35,555 nt of DNA from DATDYA01 sp035289165 (GTDB lineage Bacteria; Patescibacteriota; Patescibacteriia; Magasanikbacterales; GWA2-37-8). Position 1 is the first letter of the stretch; the number at the start of each line of letters is the position of its first letter. This document shows positions 12,891 through 21,604 of this stretch, piece by piece. The notes beneath the pieces are model-generated. The model did no database searches, had not been told where the DNA came from, and saw nothing but the letters and a program-made list of their open reading frames with translations. Made by a program: the position numbers and the translations under genes. The stretch lies in NCBI GenBank assembly GCA_035289165.1, contig DATDYA010000024.1:1-35555 (forward strand), read 5' to 3'.

Positions 12891-15005
12891 ATGAAGAATA
12901 AGGTTAAGGAACTAGCGGCAATCATTGGTTTGGCTTTAGTAGCCTATCTTTTATTAAAATATTACACCAACCTGGGTTTGGCCCTGGTTTTTTTGTTGTT
13001 ATACTTTGGTCTAACCGGCCGATGGTACCGAGATTTTTTGCTTACGGTTTTTAGTTTTGAAAAAAAGGGTACGACCTGGGTTTTGTCTGGTTTCTTAAGT
13101 TTGTTTGTTTTTTCTTTTCTTTCCAGTCCGTTCATCTTATGGTTTCGGTACGCGGCCTTAGAAATTAGTTTGGCCTTTCTTTTAAATGGTTTACTGGCCT
13201 GGTATTTAAAGACTTGCGTAGTTAAGGGTGTCCAAGTGGTGGAAAAAGAAGAGGCGGCAGTGGTAAGTACTGCCTGGCAATTTATGCCCGGAAGATTGAT
13301 AGGTTTCTATATCTATATTATTATTTTTGGTCTCGGCCTATATTTATTGCAGAGTAAAATTTCTAGCGATACAATTTTAAGTCCCTGGCAGGTAATCCGA
13401 GAAGAATACATTTATATTTATGCTCTCGCTACATTTGTTTTGGGGTTAAATATCTTTTCCAAGTTATCTAGCCGGTGGATCTTGTTACTTTTGGTTTTGC
13501 AGACGTTACTAACAGTAAGTTATTTACCATTAACCCATGTTTTGATCTATGGCGCCGATGGTTGGCGGCATATGGCGACTGAAGCTCAACTTATGGAATC
13601 TGGGCGGATTGCATTAAAAGATTTTGGTAGCGGTTTCAATGCCCTAGTTAACGCATTAAATCCTGGGCGTTTTTCTTATGCCTGGTTTTGGGGGCTGGGC
13701 GTAGTGATTGCTAAATTAACTGGTGCGACTTTGATTGAAGTAAATAAGTGGTTGGGCCCAGTGCTTTGGGCTGGTGGTTTCCCAGTATTACTTTTCACGT
13801 TGTTTAAAACCTGGTTTAAACAGGAGAGATTATCCTTGTTATTAGTTTGGTTTTCTTCTATTTTTTTTGCTTTGCAAGTGGGCGGGGCGTTCACTTTGCC
13901 GGTTAACACTGGTTTTCTGTTTTTCTTAATTTTACTTTACTTATTAACCAAACATTTAGAAAACCCATTGCCAGGACAAAAATGGTTTTTGGGCTTATTA
14001 GGTTTTTTAAGTTTGTTTGGTTATTTTATCTACTTTGTATTATTTTTCTTGGCTTGGGGGATAGTGGTTTTAACCAAGAAACCAAAGGTTTCTTGCCGGC
14101 AGATTGTTTTAATGGCGTTAGGTGGCGGGTTAGTAATACCATTTTTGGAATGGTTGTTTAATTACAGTAATATTGGGAAAATTAATTTTTTGGGAAAAAT
14201 TCAACAGTTAGTTGGTAACTTCACCGGTTTTTATTTCGCGACCGGTCCACGACCACATGATATATTAACCGGCAATATTTTGTTTAACCAAACACCCAGT
14301 TACGCGTACGTGGGAAATTTTTTATTGCAAAATAAATGGTGGTTGGTAATAATAGCGATAGTGGTTTGGGGTTTGGTATTTTATGGCGTGGTTACATATT
14401 TTAAAAAGCAAACAAATATTTGGATTGGGATTTTATTCTTAGCGGTCTTTACTAGTTTAATTATTGGGCGTTATTTTTTAAGCGGTGAACAGATTTTATC
14501 TAGAAGATTGGATTTAGTGTTTGCGCTTGGAGCTGTGTTTTATTTAGGATGGACAATACAGTGGATGCTTGCTCGGTGGAAGATAGAAGAAAAAGTTGCA
14601 ACCAGGTTGGGTACAATTTTATTGATCCTAATTTTTTCTTTAACAATAACGGCATCATATACCTTGGGTCCAGACACGAAAACAGTTTCTAGTTATGAGT
14701 ATCTGGAAATGGATCGTGTCTGGGAACAAGAAAAGGATAAAGAGTATCATTGTGTGATTGCGGATACTTATCCACTCCTGGCTCTTGAGGCAATATCTGC
14801 CAAAGGAATTGTCGGTGGAGGATTTCCGATGAATGCATATTTTGCTCAACCAGAACGGGTAGAGATTGTCGAAAAAGCCAAAAAATCTTCTGGTTTTCTT
14901 AGCGACGAAGACTTAGCCCGGGCTAAAGAAGTAACCGGAGCGGAAAAATGTTATTTTAGTAAAGGTTTATTTAGCGGTGACATGGTTTGGGATGGTTGGT
15001 GGTAA
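12891..15005 (+). CDS. Large polytopic membrane protein, possible GT-C glycosyltransferase
   Basis: A 704-residue protein with roughly 14-16 hydrophobic spans, and a soluble C-terminal part (about the last 100 residues). The loop GADGWRHMATEAQLMESG after the first group of spans holds an acidic residue next to conserved-looking His/Glu, in the position where GT-C glycosyltransferases (PMT/GT39-like, which use polyprenyl-phosphate sugars) carry their acidic catalytic loop. Overall length and alternating spans fit that fold. I cannot name a family, and the enzyme call is inference. It has its own promoter and stands alone; the HIT gene that follows has a separate promoter overlapping its 3' end. 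Confidence 0.7.
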   Translation: MKNKVKELAAIIGLALVAYLLLKYYTNLGLALVFLLLYFGLTGRWYRDFLLTVFSFEKKGTTWVLSGFLSLFVFSFLSSPFILWFRYAALEISLAFLLNGLLAWYLKTCVVKGVQVVEKEEAAVVSTAWQFMPGRLIGFYIYIIIFGLGLYLLQSKISSDTILSPWQVIREEYIYIYALATFVLGLNIFSKLSSRWILLLLVLQTLLTVSYLPLTHVLIYGADGWRHMATEAQLMESGRIALKDFGSGFNALVNALNPGRFSYAWFWGLGVVIAKLTGATLIEVNKWLGPVLWAGGFPVLLFTLFKTWFKQERLSLLLVWFSSIFFALQVGGAFTLPVNTGFLFFLILLYLLTKHLENPLPGQKWFLGLLGFLSLFGYFIYFVLFFLAWGIVVLTKKPKVSCRQIVLMALGGGLVIPFLEWLFNYSNIGKINFLGKIQQLVGNFTGFYFATGPRPHDILTGNILFNQTPSYAYVGNFLLQNKWWLVIIAIVVWGLVFYGVVTYFKKQTNIWIGILFLAVFTSLIIGRYFLSGEQILSRRLDLVFALGAVFYLGWTIQWMLARWKIEEKVATRLGTILLILIFSLTITASYTLGPDTKTVSSYEYLEMDRVWEQEKDKEYHCVIADTYPLLALEAISAKGIVGGGFPMNAYFAQPERVEIVEKAKKSSGFLSDEDLARAKEVTGAEKCYFSKGLFSGDMVWDGWW

Positions 15006-15024
15006 GATGGTTGTGGAGTATAAT
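14996..15024 (+). promoter_or_regulatory. Promoter for the HIT-Nudix gene set
   Basis: TTGGTG (14996-15001), 17-base spacer, TATAAT (15019-15024). The -35 overlaps the last codons of the preceding gene. Confidence 0.6.
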
Positions 15025-15053
15025 TAAATTATGGGTTATTAAATTATTTTTTT

Positions 15054-15464
15054 ATGTCAGATTGTATTTTTTGTAAAATCGTCGCGAAAGAGAGCCCAAA
15101 TTACACAGTGTATGAGGATGAAAATGTCTTGGCTTTTTTAGATATTTTTCCTCATGCTAAGGGTCATACGGTTTTAATACCCAAAAAACATTATGATAAT
15201 TTTTTTGTTATGCCGGAAAGTGAATTGGCACCGTTATTAGTCGGGGTGAAAAAAGTAATGGAAAAATTGGAGGTAGCATTACATCCCGATGGGTATAATG
15301 TTGGTTGGAATGAAAAACCGGTTGCTGGGCAAACTATTGGTCATCTACATTTTTTAATAATCCCACGCTATGCCGGAGATGGTGGCGGCAGCGTACACTC
15401 GATTGTTAAAACCCCCGGTGAGTTAGCGGTGCCAGAAGTGCATAAATTAATCATTGGTTTTTAA
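15054..15464 (+). CDS. HIT-family nucleotide hydrolase (variant active site)
   Basis: A 136-residue histidine-triad protein of the Hint branch, which hydrolyses nucleoside phosphoramidates or dinucleotide-type substrates. The N-terminus CIFCKIVAKESP with a Cys pair, the middle FLDIFPHAKGHTVLIPKKHY, and the active-site region GQTIGHLHFLIIPRY are typical. The triad normally reads H-x-H-x-H. Here it is His97, His99, Leu101, so the third His is Leu, while the middle His, the nucleophile in this family, remains. Activity is likely retained but may be altered. It begins a tightly spaced run (HIT, Nudix, DUF2207, AMMECR1, uridine kinase), with the Nudix gene 3 bases downstream. Confidence 0.9.
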   Translation: MSDCIFCKIVAKESPNYTVYEDENVLAFLDIFPHAKGHTVLIPKKHYDNFFVMPESELAPLLVGVKKVMEKLEVALHPDGYNVGWNEKPVAGQTIGHLHFLIIPRYAGDGGGSVHSIVKTPGELAVPEVHKLIIGF

Positions 15465-15467
15465 CCT

Positions 15468-16016
15468 ATGCCTCGTTATATTAAAAAAGTTTCCGAGGAA
15501 GTATTATCAGAAAATCCTTGGTGGCAATATAAGCACGATAAATATACTTTTCCGGATGGCACGGAAGGAGATTACTTTTATGGCGAAGACCACGGAAGTG
15601 CAATGGTTATTCCGGTAATGGATGATGGTAGGTTGATTTTAATCACTCTTCATCGATATTTAGATGATAAGCTCAGTATTGAATTCCCATGCGGCGGTAT
15701 TGAAAAAAACGAGGCGGCTCAAGCGGCGGCTCTTCGTGAACTACGAGAAGAGACTGGTTGGCAAGCAGAAAATTTAGTTAAGGTTGGCAATTTTGTCGCT
15801 CTAAATGGTTTGTTTAAAGATGAGACGCATCTGTTCGTGGGTAGCGAATTAGAACAGGTTAGTGGGCCTTCCACCGACCCGAGCGAAATCACGGAAATAA
15901 TACTACGCCGGCCGGATGAATTAGAAGACATGATCAAACGTGGTGAAATTTGGGATGGGCAAACTCTCGCCGCCTGGTCTTTGGCGCGAGATTTTTTAAA
16001 TCGTTTTAAAAATTGA
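15468..16016 (+). CDS. Nudix hydrolase (ADP-ribose pyrophosphatase-like)
   Basis: A 182-residue Nudix protein. The full Nudix box fits at residues 76-98 (Gly76, Glu82, then REL-REETGW at 90-98), with both metal-binding glutamates of the REXXEE part. The strand pattern before the box (AMVIPVMDDGRLILITLHRYL) and the acidic helix after it resemble ADP-ribose pyrophosphatases, which cleave ADP-ribose or related nucleoside diphosphate compounds. Substrate cannot be fixed from sequence. Three bases separate it from the HIT gene, and two nucleotide-sanitising enzymes side by side suggests nucleotide housekeeping. Confidence 0.9.
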   Translation: MPRYIKKVSEEVLSENPWWQYKHDKYTFPDGTEGDYFYGEDHGSAMVIPVMDDGRLILITLHRYLDDKLSIEFPCGGIEKNEAAQAAALRELREETGWQAENLVKVGNFVALNGLFKDETHLFVGSELEQVSGPSTDPSEITEIILRRPDELEDMIKRGEIWDGQTLAAWSLARDFLNRFKN

Positions 16017-16018
16017 TT

Positions 16019-17746
16019 ATGTTTAAAAAGATAATTATAACCTTGGCGGTGATTTTTTTGTTTTCGGGGCAAATGGTTAAAGCCGAGACATATGAAGAGG
16101 AAAAGATTAGACAGTATGATATAAAAATAAAAATAAACAAAGACGCGACTTTTGATGTGGAAGAAAAAATTGTTTATGATTTTGATATCACCGAAGATCG
16201 TCACGGTATTTATCGGAATATACCGGTTGATTATGGTCAATCTTTTACTGACCCCAAAATATATATTACCAACATTAAGGTTAGCGACGAAAACGGTGAG
16301 CCATATAATTTTGTGCAAAGCCGTGATGGGAATAATTTAAATATTAAAATAGGCGAAGCCGGTGTAATTGTCGCTGGTATTAAAACTTATGTTATTTCTT
16401 ACAATGTTAAAAACGCCTTGACCTTTTTTGAAACCTTTGATGAATTGTACTGGAATGTGATTGGTACGGATTGGTCAGTACCAATATACAATCCAATGAT
16501 TGAAGTAATTTTACCAGAAATGATTCCCATAGATGGCGTAAAGATAAGTTGTTACACCGGTTCGTATGGTGAAAACGGATCTTGTTTGTATCGTTTTGAC
16601 GAGGCGGAAGATAACCAGGTCAAAAAAATTGTATTTAACGACCCTAAATTACTCGAGCCATATAATGGTTTGACGTTTGCAATTAGTTGGCCAAAGAATT
16701 TTGTGGCTTATCCAACGCAAGAAGAAAAGATGCTTAGGTTATTTAGTATCTATGGATATTTAGTAATTCCGATGATTGCTTTTGTTGTAATGTTTAGATT
16801 GTGGTGGAAAAGGGGGCGGGACCCCAAAGGGCGGGGAGTGGTCGTCGCAGAATTTGAAGCACCCAAAAATTTTACTCCGGCTACGGTTGGGTCGCTAATC
16901 CAGGAGGACTGCGTTTTAAAAGATATTAGCGCGGAGATTATTGAACTAGCTGTGCTCGGTTATTTGAAAATTAAAAGAGTAGAAAAAGATAAGCTGATTG
17001 GTAAAAGTGAGACCTTTGAGATTCGAGCGGTCAATAAAGATCGCTCGGGGTTAAAAAACTATCAAGTAAAAATACTGGATGGCTTATTTGAGAGTGGAGA
17101 CGTACGTCGGTTGGACCAAAAAGACACAAAGTTTTACCAAGCGCTCACGGAGGCTAAGAGCGATATTATGAAATCGCTTGTTAGTGACGGATATATTAAA
17201 AAGAACCCCATGACCGTGAAAGTAATATATATGATCATCGCGGCGGTTTTTATCTTCGCTTTTATACCGCTTGCGATGTATGTTGGCGTAGTCGGCGTGC
17301 TTTCGATGGCAGCGACAGGAATAATCATTGGTTCCATCGGGTATTTCATGCCGGCGAAAACTTTAAATGGCGTTTACGCCAAAGAACATATTTTGGGTTT
17401 GAAAAAATATTTGGAAGTAGCGGAAAAAGATCGTCTGGAGTTTCATAACGCTCCAGAAAAGAGTCCGGAAATATTTGAGAAATTATTACCTTTTGCTATT
17501 GCCTTGGGAGTAGAAAAAGCCTGGGCCCAACAATTTGAAGGACTTTTGACGGCGCCACCTAATTGGTACGAAGGTGGTGGTTTTACTCATGGTTTTACGA
17601 CCGTGGCTCTGGTTAATAGTTTGAGTGTTTTTAACTCGGCCACGAATTCAGCTTATGGCGCCAGTGCGCCACATGGTGGCAGTGGTTCAAGTGGCGGCGG
17701 TTTTTCTGGTGGTGGTTTTGGTGGTGGGGGAGGAGGTAGTTGGTAA
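16019..17746 (+). CDS. DUF2207 membrane protein with Gly-rich tail
   Basis: A 575-residue exported membrane protein. A signal peptide (about 1-22, cleavage after VKA) leads to an extracytoplasmic beta-rich DUF2207 domain (RQYDIKIKINKDATFDVEEK onwards). A span follows near 240-260 with a basic flank (WWKRGRDPKGRG), then a cytoplasmic segment, two more spans around 400-450, and a C-terminal stretch ending in repeated Gly/Ser (GGGFGGGGGGSW). The Gly-rich tail is typical of this family. Function is not established. ATG 16019 is chosen; a TTG six bases upstream is unnecessary. It lies two bases behind the Nudix stop. Confidence 0.9.
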   Translation: MFKKIIITLAVIFLFSGQMVKAETYEEEKIRQYDIKIKINKDATFDVEEKIVYDFDITEDRHGIYRNIPVDYGQSFTDPKIYITNIKVSDENGEPYNFVQSRDGNNLNIKIGEAGVIVAGIKTYVISYNVKNALTFFETFDELYWNVIGTDWSVPIYNPMIEVILPEMIPIDGVKISCYTGSYGENGSCLYRFDEAEDNQVKKIVFNDPKLLEPYNGLTFAISWPKNFVAYPTQEEKMLRLFSIYGYLVIPMIAFVVMFRLWWKRGRDPKGRGVVVAEFEAPKNFTPATVGSLIQEDCVLKDISAEIIELAVLGYLKIKRVEKDKLIGKSETFEIRAVNKDRSGLKNYQVKILDGLFESGDVRRLDQKDTKFYQALTEAKSDIMKSLVSDGYIKKNPMTVKVIYMIIAAVFIFAFIPLAMYVGVVGVLSMAATGIIIGSIGYFMPAKTLNGVYAKEHILGLKKYLEVAEKDRLEFHNAPEKSPEIFEKLLPFAIALGVEKAWAQQFEGLLTAPPNWYEGGGFTHGFTTVALVNSLSVFNSATNSAYGASAPHGGSGSSGGGFSGGGFGGGGGGSW

Positions 17747-17749
17747 GGT

Positions 17750-18313
17750 ATGTATAGCCAAGCTGAAAAAAAGTTTATTCTTCAATTGGCGCGACGAGCG
17801 ATTGAATATTATTTAGAATCCGGATCGGAGTTAGAGATAAAAGAATCAGAAATTCCTTTTTCCAATTTGAGACAAAGAGCTGCTTGTTTTGTAACCCTAA
17901 CCATTCAGCATAAATTGCGTGGTTGCGTGGGTAGTCTCGAGACAGTCCGACCGCTTTATGAAGATGTTATTAAAAATTCTTTAGCGGCGGCGTTTGAAGA
18001 TTCTCGTTTTACACCATTAGAAAAAGAAGAGTTGAAAAATATATTGATTGAAATTTCGATTTTGTCTTCTCCCAAGCGGTTAGAGTACAAAGATAGCAGT
18101 GAATTGTTGAGGTTGTTACGCCCGAGTATTGATGGCGTAATAATCGAAAAAGGTTCAGAAGGGGCGACGTATTTACCACAGGTTTGGGATGAATTAAAAA
18201 AACCAGAGGAATTTTTATCTTCGCTTTGTTTGAAAGCGGGCTTACCAGAAGACGAGTGGAAAAATGGTAAATTAAAAGTTTCAACTTATATTGTCGAAGT
18301 TATTAGTGAATAA
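17750..18313 (+). CDS. AMMECR1-domain protein (AmmeMemoRadiSam system A-like)
   Basis: A 187-residue protein of the AMMECR1 family. The near-invariant signature is present as LRGCVG (residues 56-61) after a strand (CFVTLTIQHK). The second conserved region DSRFTPLEKEEL also fits, followed by the strand-rich IEISILSSPKRL and the hydrophobic GVIIEKG and ATYLPQVWDE segments. In some organisms this domain is encoded with a Memo protein and a radical-SAM protein; neither is next door here, so it is an orphan. It starts 3 bases behind DUF2207. Its biochemical role is unknown, and the cysteine in LRGCVG is the likely functional residue. Confidence 0.9.
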   Translation: MYSQAEKKFILQLARRAIEYYLESGSELEIKESEIPFSNLRQRAACFVTLTIQHKLRGCVGSLETVRPLYEDVIKNSLAAAFEDSRFTPLEKEELKNILIEISILSSPKRLEYKDSSELLRLLRPSIDGVIIEKGSEGATYLPQVWDELKKPEEFLSSLCLKAGLPEDEWKNGKLKVSTYIVEVISE

Positions 18314-18321
18314 AGTTAAGT

Positions 18322-18981
18322 ATGGAGCAAAATACGGTCATAGTCGTCGCCGGAGGGACAGCCTCGGGTAAAACTACTCTGGCAAATATTTTAAGGAAAC
18401 TTCTTGGAGAAAGTGAGTGTGCTTTAATTTCTGAAGATTGGTACTACCATGATCGCCCAGAACTAACGTTAGAAGAAAGGCAAAAGTTGAATTATGATCA
18501 CCCCACCGCTTTAGACTTTGATCTGATGCGGAGTCATATTCATGACCTACAAAATGGCCAGCCAGTTAAAACACCTCGTTATGATTTTAAAACCCACAGT
18601 CGATTTAGTAGTGGGTGGGTGGAGTTAACACCCCGACCGATTATTATTGTTGAAGGGATTTTAGTCTTGTGGGAAAAAAATATTCGCGAGATGGCGAAGT
18701 TTAAATTTTTTGTGGATACGGCTGATGACGTTCGTTTACTCCGCCGTATGAGTCGTGACATTAGAGAACGCGGCCGAACTTTTGAGGGGGTAAAAGAACA
18801 ATGGCAAAAAACTGTCCAGCCAATGTACCACGAGTTTTGTTTACCTTCCAAGCGCTATGCTGACATGATTATCCCAGAGGGCGGGGAGAACCCGGCGGTA
18901 CATACTATTCTTGAGCGTGGGTTGAAACGTTTAGCGGGAGTGGAGGAAAGTACTTCTGGTACTAGGGGGTTTAAATCTTAG
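18322..18981 (+). CDS. udk: Uridine kinase-like nucleoside kinase
   Basis: A 219-residue P-loop kinase of the uridine/phosphoribulokinase family, which phosphorylates uridine or cytidine in pyrimidine salvage. Walker A is GGTASGKTT (11-19). ISEDWYYHD follows with the substrate-binding acidic residues, then YDHPTALDFDLM, PRYDFKTHSR and the strand IIVEGILVLW. The lid-like region VDTADDVRLLRRMSRDIRERGR is typical. The last 20 residues are low-complexity and variable. Salvage kinases suit a lineage believed to take up nucleosides from a host. The gene follows AMMECR1 by 8 bases. The symbol assumes uridine specificity, which sequence alone cannot prove. Confidence 0.85.
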   Translation: MEQNTVIVVAGGTASGKTTLANILRKLLGESECALISEDWYYHDRPELTLEERQKLNYDHPTALDFDLMRSHIHDLQNGQPVKTPRYDFKTHSRFSSGWVELTPRPIIIVEGILVLWEKNIREMAKFKFFVDTADDVRLLRRMSRDIRERGRTFEGVKEQWQKTVQPMYHEFCLPSKRYADMIIPEGGENPAVHTILERGLKRLAGVEESTSGTRGFKS

Positions 18982-18992
18982 CGATTTTTGTG

Positions 18993-18998
18993 TATAAT
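18993..18998 (+). promoter_or_regulatory. -10 box for a leaderless coupling-ATPase transcript
   Basis: TATAAT at 18993-18998 is followed after only 7 bases by the ATG at 19006, so transcription should begin at or next to the start codon. The -35 region is weak (TTTAAA around 18970). Confidence 0.6.
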
Positions 18999-19005
18999 AT
19001 ACGGT

Positions 19006-21066
19006 ATGGTGGATAACAATGAGGAACAAAAATCAGTCGAAACGTTTAAGACCGACCCCAACGTCAATTTTTTTGGTTTAACAAATTTTAGAAACCAATA
19101 TCGGAAGTTTGGAATTAAGCTTGATGATCGTCGTCGGCATGTATATATTGTTGGTAAAACCGGCATGGGTAAAACTACCATGCTGGAAAACATGGTCTTA
19201 AACGATATCTACGCCGGGCATGGTGTCGGGTACATTGACCCCCATGGGGATACGGCGGAAAAGATTATTGACTTTATCCCGTCTTGGCGCATGAACGATG
19301 TTGTGTATTTCAACCCCGCGGATTTGGATTATCCAATTGGTTTTAATATTCTAGAAACCATTAATGCTTCGCAGAAACACCTGGTGGCGTCAGGCCTCAT
19401 GGGTGTATTTAAAAAAATCTGGCCAGATGTCTGGAGTTCGAGAATGGAATACATTTTAAACAATACGATTCTTGCTCTATTAGATTTTCCGGGGACGACG
19501 CTACTTGGCATTAACCGCATGTTAGCTGATGAAGATTATCGCCGACGAGTAGTTCGTAATTCCAAAGATCCGGTCGTTAAATCTTTTTGGCAAACGGAAT
19601 TCGCGTCATACAGTGAAAAGTATCAACAGGAAGCGGTGGCCCCGATCCAAAATAAAATTGGTCAGTTTTTGTCAGCTTCAGTTATCCGTAACATTGTGGC
19701 CCAAGTAAAATCCCGGATTAATATCCGAGAGATTATGGATAACAAAAAGATTTTCATCATGAACTTGTCCAAGGGTCGGATTGGTGAAGACAACTCTCGC
19801 CTTTTGGGTGGTATGCTTATCACCAAACTTCAATTGTCAGCCATGGAGCGTGTAGATATCCCCGAACCAGACCGTAAAGATTTCTTTTTGTATGTGGACG
19901 AGTTTCAGAATTTTGCGACCGAGAGTTTCGCGAACATTTTATCTGAAGCGCGTAAATACCGCTTGGGTTTAACCTTGGCCCACCAGTATATGGAACAGTT
20001 GGATGAGACCGTACTAGCCGCGGTAATTGGTAACGTTGGTACAATGGTAACCTTTAGAGTTGGTTCGTCAGATGCCGAGATTTTGGCCAAAGAGTTTGCC
20101 CCGGTTTTTGTCGAAGAGAATTTAGTTAATCTACCCAAATTTAATGTCTATTTAAAATTAATGATTGATGGTGTGGCTTCGCGACCATTCAGTGCCCTCG
20201 CCATGCCACCGATTAAATTGACTTCGGCTGGTAGTTCTGACAAAGTCATTAAAGTCTCGCGCGAGAGGTATTCGGTTCAAAGAGATAAAATTGAAGATAA
20301 AATTGCTCGCTGGAGTGGTATGGTGGTTTTAGATGAAAACGGTAATCCAACAACGGACGAGGATGATGAGGGGGAGGATGAATTAAAAGATTTAAAACCC
20401 GAAGTTAAACCTGTTAAACCAATTGAAGTAGCACCTAAAGCGCCAGTAAAAAGTCAGCCGGTAGTTAAACCTAATGAGATAAAAAAAGAGGAAATACCAA
20501 AGACAACACCACCCGTTGAAGCGACAAAAGAAGAGAACGGTGTTACTATTGCGCAAGAAATTTTTAATGTTTTGTTAGCTGAAGATGGGCCACGAACAGT
20601 AACACCGGTAAAGCCAGCTTCTCTTCTTCCGCCTTCCGGTCCTCAACCTTCGATGGGTAGCCCCAGACCTATTACATCGTCTAATAACCCGCCCGCTGAC
20701 CCATTTAAGAAAAAGAAACGTCGAAAAAAGAAAAGAGGCTCCGGAACTAGCCAGGGATTTACTGGCTCGGAGCCAGTGCTCCTTGTGAACCCAGGAGAAA
20801 AGGGTTTGTCTTTAAACCAACTTAAGCCTCAAGCTAAAACAGAGGATCGGTCACAAAGGGACAATAATAGTCGCTTTGAACCGGTTAAGTTGGAGCCTCG
20901 TCCGGCTCCACCAGCACCCAAGACAGAAGAGAGCCTGGGTTTTATACAATCTAAGCCGATAGCCCCGACTACAGAATCACCCAGCCAGAACGGGCCTAAG
21001 ATTAGCGGACCACGTACTTTGCCTAAGGGAAAAATTGAAGAAATAGATAAGGGTCGTCAGCCCTAA
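19006..21066 (+). CDS. VirD4/TraD-like type IV coupling ATPase with disordered tail
   Basis: A 686-residue protein of the type IV secretion DNA-binding/coupling ATPase group. Walker A is GKTGMGKTT (50-58), followed by YIDPHGDTAEKIIDFIP. The helical insertion comes next, then Walker B FFLYVDEFQNF (Asp298-Glu299) and LTLAHQYMEQL. The ATPase core ends near residue 440; the rest is low-complexity, rich in Pro, Lys, Ser and Glu, with a strongly basic cluster (FKKKKRRKKKRGSG) that may bind DNA or partners. No transmembrane anchor is visible before the P-loop, and no other type IV secretion genes are nearby, so its partners are elsewhere. It may drive DNA uptake or pilus-related transport; that is inference. 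The upstream TTG (18988) is part of the promoter, so the ATG is used. Confidence 0.85.
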   Translation: MVDNNEEQKSVETFKTDPNVNFFGLTNFRNQYRKFGIKLDDRRRHVYIVGKTGMGKTTMLENMVLNDIYAGHGVGYIDPHGDTAEKIIDFIPSWRMNDVVYFNPADLDYPIGFNILETINASQKHLVASGLMGVFKKIWPDVWSSRMEYILNNTILALLDFPGTTLLGINRMLADEDYRRRVVRNSKDPVVKSFWQTEFASYSEKYQQEAVAPIQNKIGQFLSASVIRNIVAQVKSRINIREIMDNKKIFIMNLSKGRIGEDNSRLLGGMLITKLQLSAMERVDIPEPDRKDFFLYVDEFQNFATESFANILSEARKYRLGLTLAHQYMEQLDETVLAAVIGNVGTMVTFRVGSSDAEILAKEFAPVFVEENLVNLPKFNVYLKLMIDGVASRPFSALAMPPIKLTSAGSSDKVIKVSRERYSVQRDKIEDKIARWSGMVVLDENGNPTTDEDDEGEDELKDLKPEVKPVKPIEVAPKAPVKSQPVVKPNEIKKEEIPKTTPPVEATKEENGVTIAQEIFNVLLAEDGPRTVTPVKPASLLPPSGPQPSMGSPRPITSSNNPPADPFKKKKRRKKKRGSGTSQGFTGSEPVLLVNPGEKGLSLNQLKPQAKTEDRSQRDNNSRFEPVKLEPRPAPPAPKTEESLGFIQSKPIAPTTESPSQNGPKISGPRTLPKGKIEEIDKGRQP

Positions 21067-21070
21067 GGCA

Positions 21071-21099
21071 TTGACAAAATCGGAAAATTCGTGTATAAT
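21071..21099 (+). promoter_or_regulatory. Consensus promoter of the zinc-ribbon gene
   Basis: A perfect TTGACA (21071-21076), exactly 17 bases, and a perfect TATAAT (21094-21099). This is the strongest promoter in the window. Transcription near 21106 gives a leader of about 136 bases, the longest here. That leader has a 7-bp long-range stem (GTTCCCA at 21172-21178 with TGGGAAC at 21217-21223). Confidence 0.85.
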
Positions 21100-21241
21100 A
21101 ACACGCGTAAATTGGGCAACTAAAAAACGTCAAAAAACCCTTTTCCAAAAGGATAAAATTAGATGGTGTTAGTTCCCAGTGGGTCGATTAATTAAGTATT
21201 TTCTCAAAAACCATTTTGGGAACAAAAGTATAGGAAAATTT

Positions 21242-21553
21242 ATGCCTTTTGGAAATGATAGGCAAATGTATTCCGTAGACTTGTCTTGTGCGAAGTGTGG
21301 TGCTCACATCAGTCAGCTCCCATTTCAACCAAGTGGTGACAGGCCAGTGTATTGCTCAGATTGCAATCGCGCCTTCCGCCAGACTCGTGCTCCAAGAGAC
21401 GGTGGTGGTCGTTCAAACGGCCCACGTCAAATGTACCAGGTCAACTTGACCTGTGCAGACTGCGGTACTGCCATCAACGAGCTCCCATTCCAACCGGATG
21501 GTAGCAAGCCAGTTTACTGCCGCGCCTGCCTGATGGCAAAGCGTGCAGCATAA
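21242..21553 (+). CDS. Double CxxC zinc-ribbon protein
   Basis: A 103-residue protein built from two near-identical zinc-ribbon repeats. Cysteines are at 16, 19, 38, 41 and again at 71, 74, 93, 96. Both repeats contain LPFQP and a KPVYC/RPVYC strand before the second cysteine pair. The repeats are joined by a Gly/Arg-rich linker and end in a basic tail, which suggests binding to RNA or DNA. CxxC proteins of this kind are common in Patescibacteria, but their function is unknown to me. ATG 21242 is chosen because AGGAAAA precedes it; the open frame extends upstream only through non-typical residues to a GTG. A consensus promoter, long structured leader and strong terminator indicate high expression as a single gene. 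Confidence 0.85.
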   Translation: MPFGNDRQMYSVDLSCAKCGAHISQLPFQPSGDRPVYCSDCNRAFRQTRAPRDGGGRSNGPRQMYQVNLTCADCGTAINELPFQPDGSKPVYCRACLMAKRAA

Positions 21554-21573
21554 TAGCTACATTGATTAAAACC

Positions 21574-21602
21574 CCCTTCGACAAATTGTCGGAGGGTTTT
21601 TT
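21574..21602 (+). terminator. Terminator of the zinc-ribbon gene
   Basis: A 9-bp stem (CCCTTCGAC with GTCGGAGGG, one wobble pair), a 5-base loop and six T residues. Confidence 0.9.
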
Positions 21603-21604
21603 AA

